Positions 1-8,915 of a stretch of 64,000 nt of DNA are shown here, one piece after another. Source of the DNA: Nitrincola alkalilacustris (GTDB lineage: Bacteria; Pseudomonadota; Gammaproteobacteria; Pseudomonadales; Balneatricaceae); assembly GCF_008973755.1 (NCBI RefSeq), contig NZ_WBOM01000001.1, positions 310,001-374,000 on the forward strand, given 5' to 3'. A program made the position numbers and the translations under genes. Under the pieces are notes generated by a model, which was given only the letters and a program-made list of their open reading frames with translations, did not search any database and was not told where the DNA came from. Each line of letters opens with the position of its first letter. The first letter of the stretch is position 1.

Positions 1-595
1 GCAGCGGAGTTCTCATGGCGGCAATGCCACCCTCGCGGCCAGCCCAGACCAATGGCTCGGTATGTACAATTTGCCCTCTGCCTTTTTCCAGCCCGGCACT
101 GCCTGCCGTGATGACGATCAGATCCAGTTCGCCGGCATCCAGTCGTGCGGCCATATCGATGCTGCGGCCCATCACAACATCCACCTGAGTAGCCGGGTGT
201 GACCGGGCGAACTGGGCCAGCACGCAGGGCAGAATACGAGTGCCGACATCGTCACACGTGCCAAGGCGGACAGTACCTGCCAGTGAGGGCGACAGAAACT
301 GTGTGACGGCCTCTTCATTGAGTTTTAGCAACCGACGGCCATAACTCAACAGAACTTCGCCATCGGGCGTCAGACTGACCTGTCGTGCCTCTCTCAGAAA
401 CAATGTCTTTCCCAGGGTTTCCTCCAGTCGTTTGATCTGCATGCTCAGGGCTGAAGGGGTGCGGAACACCTGGTTGGCGGCGCGAGTAAAACTGCCGGTT
501 TCGGCGATCGCGACAAACATGCGCAGTACATCCGTATCCAGCAGAGGCAGAGAAGCGGGCGTGATATCGGTGTGTGAGGTTTGCAGAGTTGTCAT
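1..595 (-). CDS. LysR-family transcriptional regulator (C-terminus outside window)
   Basis: Reading the minus strand from ATG at 595 gives an uninterrupted frame to the window edge. The first ~80 residues hold a LysR winged helix-turn-helix (DVLRMFVAIAETGSFTRAAN, then SALSMQIKRLEETLG and LFLREARQVSLTPDG). This is followed by the start of the periplasmic-binding-like effector domain (GTVRLGTCDDVGTRILP). About 198 residues are visible of the ~300 usual for the family. It is divergent from the alpha/beta hydrolase at 749, the classic layout of a LysR regulator and its target, so control of that hydrolase is a reasonable inference. The effector cannot be told. A second in-frame-looking ATG at 600 runs into a stop after two codons, which fixes the start. 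Confidence 0.9.
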   Translation of the reverse strand, partial: MTTLQTSHTDITPASLPLLDTDVLRMFVAIAETGSFTRAANQVFRTPSALSMQIKRLEETLGKTLFLREARQVSLTPDGEVLLSYGRRLLKLNEEAVTQFLSPSLAGTVRLGTCDDVGTRILPCVLAQFARSHPATQVDVVMGRSIDMAARLDAGELDLIVITAGSAGLEKGRGQIVHTEPLVWAGREGGIAAMRTPL

Positions 596-748
596 GTCAT
601 AATCTTTCAGTTTTTCTTAATCGTGAGTGTAGTTCTTTTCGTTTGATTGAACAGCATTTAGAGGCGATGCTTGCACCAGGAATAGACAAAATTCAAATAT
701 TCAACAGATGATAAAAGACAGGTAATGGACTGGCAGGAGGATCGAGTG

Positions 749-1579
749 ATGACCCCATGGAAACTCACTGAAACGTTTGATTTTCAGGGACGAACTGTTT
801 CCTATGGCATGGTGGGTAATGGTCCGCCTCTTGTCTGCGTTCATGGTACGCCTTGGTCATCCTTCAATCTGCGTCATCTGATTGGAAAGCTGTCTGAACA
901 GTACAGGGTTTATTTCTATGACCTCCTCGGGTACGGACAGTCGAGTAAGATGCCGGGTGATGTTTCGCTGGGCATACAGAACGAGGTACTGATTCAGTTG
1001 CTTGATCACTGGGGTTTGGATAACCCGGTTATTCTGGGTCATGATTTTGGTGGTGCAACAAGCCTCCGAACGCATCTGTTGAACGGGCGCCGATTTGAGA
1101 AGATGATCCTGATCGATCCGGTGGCAGTGGCACCATGGGGATCGCCTTTTTTCCGTCATGTAAATACCTATGAGTCTGCATTTTCTGGTGTGCCGGATTA
1201 TATTCATGAAGCGATTGTGCGTGCCTACGTTCAGACTGCAGCCTGCAGGAAGCTGGATGATGAAACGCTGGATGGCATTATCAGCCCGTGGACCGGGGAA
1301 GAAGGTAAATCAGCGTTTTACCGACAGATAGCCCAGGCTGACCAGCGTTATACAGATGAAGCACAGGCTTTATATTCGGAGATTACTATTCCTGTGCTGA
1401 TTTTATGGGGACGGGAGGATTCCTGGATTCCTCTGGCCAGGGGGCAAGAACTCAGAAACCTCATACCCGGTTCAACTCTTCGGGTAATTGATGATGCAGG
1501 TCATCTTGTCATAGAAGAAAAGCCACATGAGCTGTTCGATGAAATGATCACTTTTCTCAATGCATCACCAACCGCATAA
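749..1579 (+). CDS. alpha/beta hydrolase with aspartate nucleophile (epoxide hydrolase / haloalkane dehalogenase-like)
   Basis: Alpha/beta-hydrolase fold enzyme. Numbering from an upstream in-frame ATG at 725, the oxyanion-hole motif HGTP is at 40-43. The nucleophile elbow GHDFGG is at 105-110, placing Asp107 as nucleophile, with an acid candidate Asp232 (WGREDSW) and the catalytic His260 (DAGH). An Asp rather than Ser nucleophile points to the epoxide-hydrolase/dehalogenase branch; the substrate is unknown. I chose ATG 749 because AGGAGG (735-740) lies 8 nt upstream, while the ATG at 725 has no Shine-Dalgarno. The gene stands alone between a divergent LysR gene and glyA. Confidence 0.85.
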   Translation: MTPWKLTETFDFQGRTVSYGMVGNGPPLVCVHGTPWSSFNLRHLIGKLSEQYRVYFYDLLGYGQSSKMPGDVSLGIQNEVLIQLLDHWGLDNPVILGHDFGGATSLRTHLLNGRRFEKMILIDPVAVAPWGSPFFRHVNTYESAFSGVPDYIHEAIVRAYVQTAACRKLDDETLDGIISPWTGEEGKSAFYRQIAQADQRYTDEAQALYSEITIPVLILWGREDSWIPLARGQELRNLIPGSTLRVIDDAGHLVIEEKPHELFDEMITFLNASPTA

Positions 1580-1620
1580 CCAGCGGTACACCGATTCATG
1601 TTCCAGTAGCAATCAAGGCA

Positions 1621-1656
1621 TTCTTATAAGGGTTCCGTTTTTGTTTCCTATAAGAA
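1621..1656. promoter_or_regulatory. inverted repeat upstream of glyA, possible operator
   Basis: TTCTTATAAGG (1621-1631) is mirrored by CCTATAAGAA (1647-1656), an imperfect inverted repeat with about 15 bp between arms, 75 to 110 bp before the glyA start. It lacks a T-tract, so an operator is more likely than a terminator. The regulator is unknown. The rest of 1580-1731 shows only the glyA ribosome-binding site (GAGAGGAG before ATG 1732). Confidence 0.35.
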
Positions 1657-1731
1657 ACTTTTGTTGATGAATGGAAATTAAGTTGCTAATGTCAGCAGTT
1701 AATCAAGCCAGATAAGTGAGAGGAGCTGCCC

Positions 1732-3021
1732 ATGACTTCCGTTCAGCCTGAAACCACTCGGTCCTTCTTCAGTGATCCATTGTCTCATCGCGATGCTGAG
1801 GTCTTCGCAGCATTGCAGCAGGAGCAGAAAAGACAGCAGGATGGGATTGAACTGATCGCCTCTGAAAATATTGTGTCGCGTGCCGTGCTGGATGCTCAAG
1901 GGAGTGTGTTGACCAATAAGTATGCAGAGGGGTATCCCGGCAAACGTTACTATGGTGGATGCGAATGGGCAGATGAAGTTGAGCGCCTGGCAATGGAGCG
2001 GGCAAAAGCACTGTTTGACTGTGAGTTTGTCAATGTGCAACCTCACTCCGGTGCGCAGGCCAATGGTGCGGTAATGCTGGCCCTGTTGCAGCCTGGCGAT
2101 ACGATTCTGGGCATGTCACTGGATGCTGGTGGTCATCTGACACATGGTGCACGTCCTGCCCTGTCCGGAAAGTGGTTTAATGCCGTGCAGTATGGCGTGT
2201 CCTCTGGAACACAGCTGATCGACTACGCTGCATTGGAGCAGCAGGCTGTCGAGAGTCGTCCAAAACTGCTCATAGCCGGTGGCTCAGCCATTCCAAGACA
2301 GCTCGATTTTGCGCGTCTTCGTCAGATAGCGGATAAAGTTGGTGCATACCTGCTGGTGGATATGGCGCACATCGCCGGGCTGGTAGCTACTGGTCTGCAT
2401 CCCAGCCCCTTACCTCATGCGCATGTTGTCACCACAACGACGCATAAAACCCTGCGTGGTCCTCGTGGTGGCATGATTCTCAGCCGTGACATGGAGCTGG
2501 GGAAGAAGATCAACTCTGCTGTTTTTCCCGGTCTGCAGGGTGGTCCACTGATGCACGTAATTGCGGCCAAAGCAGTGGCTTTCGGGGAAGCCCTGCAGCC
2601 TGAGTTTGTTCGCTATGCACGCCAGGTGATTCGTAATGCACAGGTGCTCAGTGATACGTTGATTGCACGTGGCTGCGATATTGTGACGGGGGGAACGGAT
2701 ACTCATCTGGTGCTGGTGGATCTGCGTCCGAAAGGTCTGACTGGCAAGATTGCCGAGGTGGCGCTCGAAGCGGCCGGAATTACCTGCAATAAAAATGGTA
2801 TTCCTTTTGATCCGACCGGTCCGATGATTACTTCCGGTATTCGCCTGGGTAGCCCGGCTGCGACAACGCGCGGATTCGATGAAGTGGCTTTTATACGTGT
2901 CGGCCACTTGATCGGCGATATACTGGATGCCACGGATGCGGATGGTTTCACGGATCCTGTTGTCTCGGCCTGCGTGCGGCATCAGGTGAACGGGCTGTGT
3001 AACCAGCATCCACTTTATTAG
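1732..3021 (+). CDS. glyA: serine hydroxymethyltransferase
   Basis: PLP enzyme that interconverts serine and glycine with tetrahydrofolate, in the cytoplasm. The 429-residue protein has the family signatures: LIASEN (41-46), the PLP-lysine segment [14 protein letters not shown] with Lys239, and [13 protein letters not shown] near residue 64. The length is normal (~415-430). A strong GAGAGGAG site precedes ATG 1732. Its place beside gbcAB fits betaine catabolism: in Pseudomonas a glyA copy is clustered with betaine/sarcosine genes because the demethylation pathway ends in glycine and one-carbon units (established knowledge). The dimethylglycine and sarcosine oxidases are not in this window. 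It may be a pathway-specific second glyA copy, which cannot be judged from here. Confidence 0.97.
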   Translation: MTSVQPETTRSFFSDPLSHRDAEVFAALQQEQKRQQDGIELIASENIVSRAVLDAQGSVLTNKYAEGYPGKRYYGGCEWADEVERLAMERAKALFDCEFVNVQPHSGAQANGAVMLALLQPGDTILGMSLDAGGHLTHGARPALSGKWFNAVQYGVSSGTQLIDYAALEQQAVESRPKLLIAGGSAIPRQLDFARLRQIADKVGAYLLVDMAHIAGLVATGLHPSPLPHAHVVTTTTHKTLRGPRGGMILSRDMELGKKINSAVFPGLQGGPLMHVIAAKAVAFGEALQPEFVRYARQVIRNAQVLSDTLIARGCDIVTGGTDTHLVLVDLRPKGLTGKIAEVALEAAGITCNKNGIPFDPTGPMITSGIRLGSPAATTRGFDEVAFIRVGHLIGDILDATDADGFTDPVVSACVRHQVNGLCNQHPLY

Positions 3022-3186
3022 ATTTAATCAATATTCATCTGTTTTCGGTTGTTGTACCATGCAGTCTGGATGATGGGGTATCTGTTATACTGAGTCATCC
3101 ATACTGCAACAGCTTTACGGCCTGAGAGATGCGGGTTGTTCCTTGTTGCAGCATGCAATCAGGGAGCTCAGCGAGCGGGATCAGGC

Positions 3187-5037
3187 ATGGACATCCAGAC
3201 GAAAGTGACACGTACCTTCCAGGTACTTCTCATCATACTGCTACTGCTCTGGCTGATATTTCAGCTGGTTCTGGTAAATTTCTATACCACCACTGTCGAG
3301 CGCTATCAGGCACAGGCTCTGACACAGATTGAGCAGCGCGCAGCCTCTCTGGCTATCACCCAGCGCGAGTTGGTTGCTGCCAAGATGCAGGAGCTGGACA
3401 GGATTCTGCTGACCATGCGAGACATGATTCGAAACAGCGGGTTTTCGTCCCCCCAGATTCGAGACATGATGTTGACACGCAAAGGTTTCAGCGATGAGGT
3501 TGCAGACTTTCTGCTGCTTGATCAGGATGGAGAGATTCTTGCCTGGACCCAGAGAGGTCCGGCTCCGGATGTCAGCGACCGCGATTATTACCTGTGGCAT
3601 AAAAACAAGGAAGATGATCACCCCTATCTCTCGCAACCCTCAATGTCACGTGTGGAAGAGTCGCGTCACTTTATCGCCTTGAGTCGACCTGTGCGCTCAG
3701 ATGATGGTCGGTTTGCGGGTGTGCTGGTCGCTGCCATTGATATTGAACGGCTGGCACGCTCTCTTGGCGAGCTGGCCTATCTCGGTGAGATGACCACCGT
3801 GCTGGCCAGAGATGATGGCACGATCGTGCTGCGCCTTCCCTATATAGAACAGCCTGTGGGGCAGACTCTCGCATCTATTGTTGCTTATGGCGAGCAGTTG
3901 CCGCAGAGAGACACGTTTATTGTTGTCTCGCCGTTTGATGGACAGTCACGTCAGGTCGCATTTGAGCGTACGCCGCACTGGCCGCTGGTGGTGTTTGTCG
4001 GTGAAGAGTTGGCTCCTGTTTATGCCAATATTGATGACTTCACAGCACGAGAGCAGCAACGCTGGCTGATGGTGTCAGGGCTAGTGACACTGTTCATGCT
4101 GATCATCGCCTGGCTGCTATGGCGTCGGCATGGCATAGAGAAGGATCTCAAAGCGGGGCAGAGAGCACTGGCCGAGCTGAATCAGCGCAATCTGGCGATC
4201 GTGGAGGCGATGCCGGATCTGCTGTTCACGCTGGATGCACATGGGAAGTTTATCGATTATCAGGCGGGTGAAGAAACTCGCTTGCTGCTGCCACCGGAGC
4301 AGTTTCTGGGTAAAAAATTATCCGAAGTGATGCCATCTCAGGTTGCAGATAAGGCGATGGTGAGAATTGCACGGGTGATACAGACAGGCTCGGTGCAGCA
4401 GTTGGAGTATGATCTTGAAATGAAGGGTGAACAGCACTATTTTGAACTGCGTATGTCGCACCTGGCCGATGACAAGGTGCTGGCGATTGCCCGTGATATC
4501 ACCACGCGTAAGAAAGCCGAAGCCCAATTGACCTGGCAGGCAACGCATGACAGCCTGACTGGATTACCCAATCGTGTTCTGTTTTATGATCGCCTGAACA
4601 GTACATTGAGCGACAGTCGTCGTTATCATCATCGCTTTGCACTGCTCTACATCGATATTGATGGTTTCAAGCCAGTTAATGACTCGCAGGGTCATGCAGC
4701 GGGAGATCAGCTTCTGATCGAACTGGCACGACGTCTGCAACAGTGTGTGCGCAGCTCGGACACGGTTGCACGACTGGCAGGTGATGAGTTTGCCATCATT
4801 ATTCGTCACTGTGAGGGTCAGGAGGTCGCAACGAAAATGGCTGACAAGGTACTCCAGGCCGTTGCACAGCCCTTCGTGCTGGATGCTGGCACTGTTCAGG
4901 TATCCGCCAGTATCGGTATTGCACTGGGAGAGGGAGAAGGGATGGATGCCGATCGACTGGTACATGCTGCTGATGCAGCGATTTATGAGGTCAAGGATCA
5001 GGGCAAGGGTGGTTATCGACTCTACTCAGAAAGATAA
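3187..5037 (+). CDS. membrane diguanylate cyclase: Cache/PDC sensor, PAS, GGDEF
   Basis: Predicted inner-membrane enzyme making cyclic di-GMP. A transmembrane helix near residues 12-33 (VLLIILLLLWLIFQL) is followed by a ~250-residue periplasmic PDC/Cache-type region containing the typical DRDYYLW. A second helix (LVTLFMLIIAWLLW), a PAS region (IVEAMPDLLFTLDAHGKFIDY) and a C-terminal GGDEF domain complete it. The signature reads AGDEF (RLAGDEFAII), a variant usually still active, and the inhibitory I-site RSSD lies five residues before it, so product feedback is likely. I start at ATG 3187 (MDIQTKVTRTF), just before the first helix; a TTG at 3136 in the same frame would add 17 residues but looks leader-like. 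It ends tail-to-tail with gbcA. Whether the sensor detects a methylamine is speculation. Confidence 0.88.
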   Translation: MDIQTKVTRTFQVLLIILLLLWLIFQLVLVNFYTTTVERYQAQALTQIEQRAASLAITQRELVAAKMQELDRILLTMRDMIRNSGFSSPQIRDMMLTRKGFSDEVADFLLLDQDGEILAWTQRGPAPDVSDRDYYLWHKNKEDDHPYLSQPSMSRVEESRHFIALSRPVRSDDGRFAGVLVAAIDIERLARSLGELAYLGEMTTVLARDDGTIVLRLPYIEQPVGQTLASIVAYGEQLPQRDTFIVVSPFDGQSRQVAFERTPHWPLVVFVGEELAPVYANIDDFTAREQQRWLMVSGLVTLFMLIIAWLLWRRHGIEKDLKAGQRALAELNQRNLAIVEAMPDLLFTLDAHGKFIDYQAGEETRLLLPPEQFLGKKLSEVMPSQVADKAMVRIARVIQTGSVQQLEYDLEMKGEQHYFELRMSHLADDKVLAIARDITTRKKAEAQLTWQATHDSLTGLPNRVLFYDRLNSTLSDSRRYHHRFALLYIDIDGFKPVNDSQGHAAGDQLLIELARRLQQCVRSSDTVARLAGDEFAIIIRHCEGQEVATKMADKVLQAVAQPFVLDAGTVQVSASIGIALGEGEGMDADRLVHAADAAIYEVKDQGKGGYRLYSER

Positions 5038-5052
5038 ACTGATACATAGCAA

Positions 5053-5081
5053 ACCACCCCCTCTTATTCAGAAGGAGTGGT
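5053..5081. terminator. hairpin between convergent genes
   Basis: ACCACCCC (5053-5060) pairs with GGAGTGGT (5074-5081) with one mismatch. It sits between the ends of the diguanylate cyclase and gbcA, 17 bp from the gbcA stop. Only a short T run (GGTTTGC, minus strand) follows, so it is a weak candidate bidirectional terminator. Confidence 0.45.
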
Positions 5082-5097
5082 CATTTACTGGCTAGAC

Positions 5098-6372
5098 TCA
5101 GTCGAGAGTCGTACTTTTGTAGCCCGTGTTGGTCAGCATGGTTTCGCTGTACCAGTTAACGAAGTCGATTACACCGAATTCGAAGGTTTCGGAGTAAGGG
5201 CCGGGCTCATAAGCGATTGAGTTGATACCGCGCTGATTCTCCTCTGCGAGCACGCGATCCTGATCATTGGTGGCATCCCAGACCTTGCGCATGTGTGCCG
5301 GGTCATAATCCACCCCCTCGACTGCATCCTTATGCACCAGCCATTTGGTGGTGACCAGAGTTTTCTGTGGGCCCAGTGGCAGCACACGGAAGACCACTGC
5401 ATGGTCGCCCATGAAATGGTTCCAGGAGTTGGGCAGATGCAGAATGCGCAGCGAACCCATATCCGGGCTGGTGATGCGCCCCATCAGCTTCTGGCAGGCA
5501 GCTTTGCCATCCATGGTCATGGAGACGGTACCATCCAGCAAGGGGGTGCGAGTCATACGGTTGCGCTTGCCGAAGTATTTCAATGCATAGGGGACTTTCA
5601 TCGCATCCCAGTCCTGCTGCTTGCGCGCGACCAGTGCCTTGTATTCAGGTGTAGCCAACGGGTCATCGGTATCATCAAACTGCTGCAGTGAGTTCAGCAG
5701 TTCAGGGTGTGTGCCATTGCAGTGATAACACTCACGGTTGTTCTCGAGCACCAGTTTCCAGTTGGCATCTTCCAGTACATTGGATTCAACGGCAACCTTC
5801 AGGTTTTCCATATCATAGGGCTCGAGGTAATGCTCAAGCTCAGCAGGAAATGCCTCGAACTCCGGTGGATTATCAGACAGGCAGATGAAGATATAGCCAC
5901 CAGCCACCTTGACGTTGACCGGCTTCAGGCTATGCGCAGTCAGGTCAAAATTCTCACCCATGTCAGAACCGGCAAACAGCAGGCGGCCATCCAGTTCATA
6001 GGTCCACTTGTGGTAAGGGCAGACAAGCTTGGCAACCTTACCCTTGTCGGTCACGCACAGCCGCGAGCCACGGTGGCGGCAGACGTTAAAGAAGGCATGT
6101 ACCTTGCTGTCTGCGCCGCGTACTATAACAACCGGATTGTCACCAACGTTCAGTGTAATGAAGTTGCCCTTGGTCGGGATTTCACAGGTCATACCTGCAA
6201 ACAGCCACTCCTTCTCAAAGATTTCCTTGATATCCAGCTGATACACACGCTCATCGTTGTAGAAGGGTTGTGGCAAGGAATAATTTGGCTTGCGGGTTGC
6301 CAACAGCCGGGAGGCAGTTTCGCGGACGCCGTCCATCGGGTCAGTCAGCTGAGAGTGTGATATCTGGTTCAT
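5098..6372 (-). CDS. gbcA: glycine betaine monooxygenase, Rieske oxygenase subunit
   Basis: Catalytic subunit that, with GbcB, converts glycine betaine to dimethylglycine plus formaldehyde. The 424-residue protein has the Rieske 2Fe-2S motif C98-x-H100 ... C118-x2-H121 (CRHRGSRLC, CPYHKW) and, near residue 210, the mononuclear-iron region LENNRECYHCNGTHPEL, typical of the choline/betaine ring-hydroxylating-type oxygenases. The end of the protein (NWYSETMLTNTGYKS) also resembles GbcA. It is divergent from gbcB across a ~300-bp control region. In Pseudomonas these genes are activated by the GlxA/AraC regulator GbdR when betaine or dimethylglycine is present; a matching regulator gene is not adjacent here. 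Confidence 0.93.
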   Translation of the reverse strand: MNQISHSQLTDPMDGVRETASRLLATRKPNYSLPQPFYNDERVYQLDIKEIFEKEWLFAGMTCEIPTKGNFITLNVGDNPVVIVRGADSKVHAFFNVCRHRGSRLCVTDKGKVAKLVCPYHKWTYELDGRLLFAGSDMGENFDLTAHSLKPVNVKVAGGYIFICLSDNPPEFEAFPAELEHYLEPYDMENLKVAVESNVLEDANWKLVLENNRECYHCNGTHPELLNSLQQFDDTDDPLATPEYKALVARKQQDWDAMKVPYALKYFGKRNRMTRTPLLDGTVSMTMDGKAACQKLMGRITSPDMGSLRILHLPNSWNHFMGDHAVVFRVLPLGPQKTLVTTKWLVHKDAVEGVDYDPAHMRKVWDATNDQDRVLAEENQRGINSIAYEPGPYSETFEFGVIDFVNWYSETMLTNTGYKSTTLD

Positions 6373-6470
6373 TGCCTTGGTCCTGTAAATGGGTTGCAGC
6401 CTGATAATCTTGTTTTGTGTGTTTCAGTCGATCTATGACCGTGCGGCGAGTGTGGATTAGGCAGCGTTCG

Positions 6471-6512
6471 GTCGATTATCTGCCAGCGACATCGGATGAT
6501 GCTGCGGCGACG
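6471..6512 (-). promoter_or_regulatory. 21-bp direct-repeat operator upstream of gbcA (ArgR/GbdR-type)
   Basis: On the minus strand two half-sites follow each other exactly 21 bp apart: CGTCGC-N8-CA-N5 (6512 to 6492) and TGTCGC-N8-AA-N5 (6491 to 6471). This matches the direct-repeat half-site TGTCGC-N8-AA-N5 that I recall for the Pseudomonas AraC-type ArgR, a relative of the betaine regulator GbdR. It lies ~100-140 bp before the gbcA start. The same arrangement occurs before astA and gdhB in this window. Which regulator binds here is inference. Confidence 0.5.
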
Positions 6513-6621
6513 CATAAGACCAAAAAATGCACCGTAAAGGTGTAAATAGCGATGGTCTGTGTCGTTAAGAGATAAGTGGTCGTCATTGAGCATGTCCAGA
6601 ATGCAGGGTAATGACAAGGGG

Positions 6622-6636
6622 TGCGTATACTACGCA
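6622..6636. promoter_or_regulatory. palindrome overlapping the likely gbcB promoter
   Basis: TGCGTA (6622-6627) and TACGCA (6631-6636) form a perfect 6-bp inverted repeat around TAC. Adjacent sequence contains TATACT and CATTAT/TATAGT, which resemble -10 boxes, about 30-50 bp before the gbcB start. This could be a core promoter with an overlapping operator. The remaining ~300 bp between gbcA and gbcB holds no gene. Confidence 0.35.
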
Positions 6637-6671
6637 TTATAGTGCTAAATTTCGCTGCCGGATGAACCGAT

Positions 6672-7778
6672 ATGACAACAAATTTCCTGAATACGATTAC
6701 CACTCAGACCTGGGCAAACGGCCGTCATATGGTTCGCTGCGTTAAGGTGATCCAGGAGACCTGGGATGTCCGCACGTTTTGCTTCATGGCAGAGCAGCCG
6801 GTACTTTTTTTCTTCAAGCCCGGGCAGTTTGTCACACTGGAACTGGAGATAGATGGTGAGCCGATCATGCGCTCCTATACCATCTCGAGTTCGCCATCGG
6901 TGCCCTACAGCTTCTCTATCACCGTCAAGCGCATGCCGGGGGGTAAGGTATCCAACTGGCTGCATGATAATCTGAAGCAGGGCGACGAACTGGCGGTGCA
7001 TGGTCCGGCCGGTAACTTCAACTGCATGGATTTCCCGGCAGAGAAAATTCTGATGTTGTCAGGTGGTGTCGGGATCACACCACTGATGTCGATGGCGCGC
7101 TGGTATTTCGATACCAACGCGGCTGTGGATATAGAGTTTATCCACAGCGCACGCTCACCCAAGGATATTATCTATCATCGCGAGCTGGAACATATTTTCT
7201 CACGGATCCCCGAGTTTAAACTGCATATTATCTGCGAACGCAGTGATGAACTCGGTGAGTCCTGGTTTGGCTTCCGTGGTTACCTGAACCAGAAGATGAT
7301 GGAGCTGATTGCACCGGATTATCTTGAGCGCGAAATTTTCTGCTGTGGCCCCACGCCTTATATGAATGCGATCAAAAATCTGTTGAAAATGACAGGTTTT
7401 GATATGAATCGCTATCATGAGGAGTCTTTCGGTGCGACTCCGATTGAGGTCAAGGAGGAGGTGCTGGAGCTGGTTGAGCAGGCTGAGCAGGAAGCGGAAG
7501 AGATCAATGTCGAAGATATGGTGCAGGTCGAGTTTTCTGCCACAGGTAAAAGCGTGCGTATTCTGCCGACTGAAACCGTTCATGCTGCCGCGGCCAAACT
7601 CGGGCTGCATATTCCCAAGGCTTGCGGTATGGGGATCTGCGGTACCTGCCGTGTCGCTCTGACATCGGGAGAGGTGGAGATGGAGCATAATGGCGGAATT
7701 ACCGATGAAGATGTGGCAGAAGGCTACATTTTGTCCTGCTGCAGTCGGCCAAAAGGAAATATCGTTGTTGGCTACTGA
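6672..7778 (+). CDS. gbcB: glycine betaine monooxygenase, ferredoxin reductase subunit
   Basis: Electron-transfer partner of GbcA: takes electrons from NAD(P)H through FAD to a 2Fe-2S centre. The 368-residue protein begins with an FAD/NAD reductase module: RSYTISS at 67-73 binds flavin, GGVGITP at 131-137 and FCCGPTPYM later bind the nicotinamide nucleotide. It ends with a plant-type ferredoxin domain whose cysteines are C318, C323, C326 and C356 or C357 (CGMGICGTC ... LSCC). An acidic linker rich in Glu (about 255-280) joins the two. Divergent from gbcA; the divergent split, rather than a single gbcAB operon, implies the shared intergenic region controls both. Confidence 0.93.
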   Translation: MTTNFLNTITTQTWANGRHMVRCVKVIQETWDVRTFCFMAEQPVLFFFKPGQFVTLELEIDGEPIMRSYTISSSPSVPYSFSITVKRMPGGKVSNWLHDNLKQGDELAVHGPAGNFNCMDFPAEKILMLSGGVGITPLMSMARWYFDTNAAVDIEFIHSARSPKDIIYHRELEHIFSRIPEFKLHIICERSDELGESWFGFRGYLNQKMMELIAPDYLEREIFCCGPTPYMNAIKNLLKMTGFDMNRYHEESFGATPIEVKEEVLELVEQAEQEAEEINVEDMVQVEFSATGKSVRILPTETVHAAAAKLGLHIPKACGMGICGTCRVALTSGEVEMEHNGGITDEDVAEGYILSCCSRPKGNIVVGY

Positions 7779-7903
7779 TAGTTGAGTACTGATAACTGTT
7801 TGATGGCGCTATAGCTTATTTGTTTGTAGGGCACGTGTTACCGGTCGGTTTATCCGCTAAGATGAGAGCAGGAAAGTCTCATTGACACAAAAACGGATAT
7901 ACG

Positions 7904-8896
7904 ATGAATACGGTAGCACCACACCCATTTGAAACACTGACACCGGAGTTCATCCTGGCCGCTGTTGAGTCTGTCGGCTATTTCTGTGATGGCCATATTC
8001 TGGCACTGAACAGCTATGAAAATCGTGTTTATCAGGTGGGAATTGATGATCAACCCCCTCTGATAGCCAAGTTTTACCGTCCGCAGCGCTGGAGTAATGA
8101 GCAGATACTTGAGGAACATCAGTATTGCCTTGAGCTGGCAGAGGAGGAGCTGCCTGTTGTAGCCCCGATGGTGGATGAGCAGGGATATACTCTGCATGAA
8201 TATAATGGCTTTCGTTTTGCACTCTATGTGCGTCGTGGTGGTCGTGCCCCGGAGCTGGATAATCTGGAGCACCTGTTTGTGCTGGGTCGAACACTCGGCC
8301 GTATCCATCTGGTCGGAGCCAGTAAACCCTTTCTGCACCGCCCGGTGCTGGACAGTGAATCCTTTGGTTACAAAAGTATCGAGTTTGTGCGTGACCACTT
8401 CATTCCTGACTCATTGCGTGAGGCGTATGCAACGCTTGCTCAGGATCTGATGGAGATGGTTGAAGCCGCTTTTGCAGAAGTCAGTGATGTGCGGTTGATC
8501 CGTGTGCATGGTGATTGTCATGGCGGTAATCTGTTATGGCGTGATGAAACACCTCATTTTGTCGATTTTGACGATGCGCGAATGGCTCCTGCCATACAGG
8601 ATCTGTGGATGTTGCTCAGCAGCCCCGAACGACTGGAGCGTGAGAAACAACTGGCAGAGGTGATTGCCGGCTATTCGGAGTTCGCCGATTTTGATCCCCG
8701 TGAATTGCACCTGATTGAGCCTCTGCGTACCTTGCGCATGCTTCATTACTGCGCCTGGCTGGCCCGTCGCTGGGAAGATCCGGCATTTCCGCACAGCTTC
8801 ACCTTCTTCAATACCGAGCGCTACTGGGGTGAGCATATTCTGCAACTGCGTGAGCAGTTTTTCGCACTGAAAGAGCCTGTGTTGAGGCTCATGTAA
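7904..8896 (+). CDS. srkA: stress response serine/threonine kinase SrkA (YihE/RdoA)
   Basis: Aminoglycoside-phosphotransferase-fold protein kinase. Known in E. coli (YihE) to protect cells under stress, linked to Cpx signalling. The 330-residue sequence is family-like from the N-terminus (FILAAVESVGYFCDGHILALNSYENRVYQV). It has a nucleotide-binding lysine region (LIAKFYRPQRW), the catalytic loop VHGDCHGGNLLW, and the metal-binding HFVDFDDARMAP. Length matches the family (~325-330). yigZ follows after 19 bp, so the two are probably co-transcribed. Confidence 0.92.
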   Translation: MNTVAPHPFETLTPEFILAAVESVGYFCDGHILALNSYENRVYQVGIDDQPPLIAKFYRPQRWSNEQILEEHQYCLELAEEELPVVAPMVDEQGYTLHEYNGFRFALYVRRGGRAPELDNLEHLFVLGRTLGRIHLVGASKPFLHRPVLDSESFGYKSIEFVRDHFIPDSLREAYATLAQDLMEMVEAAFAEVSDVRLIRVHGDCHGGNLLWRDETPHFVDFDDARMAPAIQDLWMLLSSPERLEREKQLAEVIAGYSEFADFDPRELHLIEPLRTLRMLHYCAWLARRWEDPAFPHSFTFFNTERYWGEHILQLREQFFALKEPVLRLM

Positions 8897-8915
8897 GGAT
8901 CTGATCGGCTTTCCA

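Noticed and set aside
3022-3135. Possible sigma-70 promoter with TATACT upstream of the diguanylate cyclase gene
   Set aside because: No convincing -35 element at a 16-18 bp spacing.
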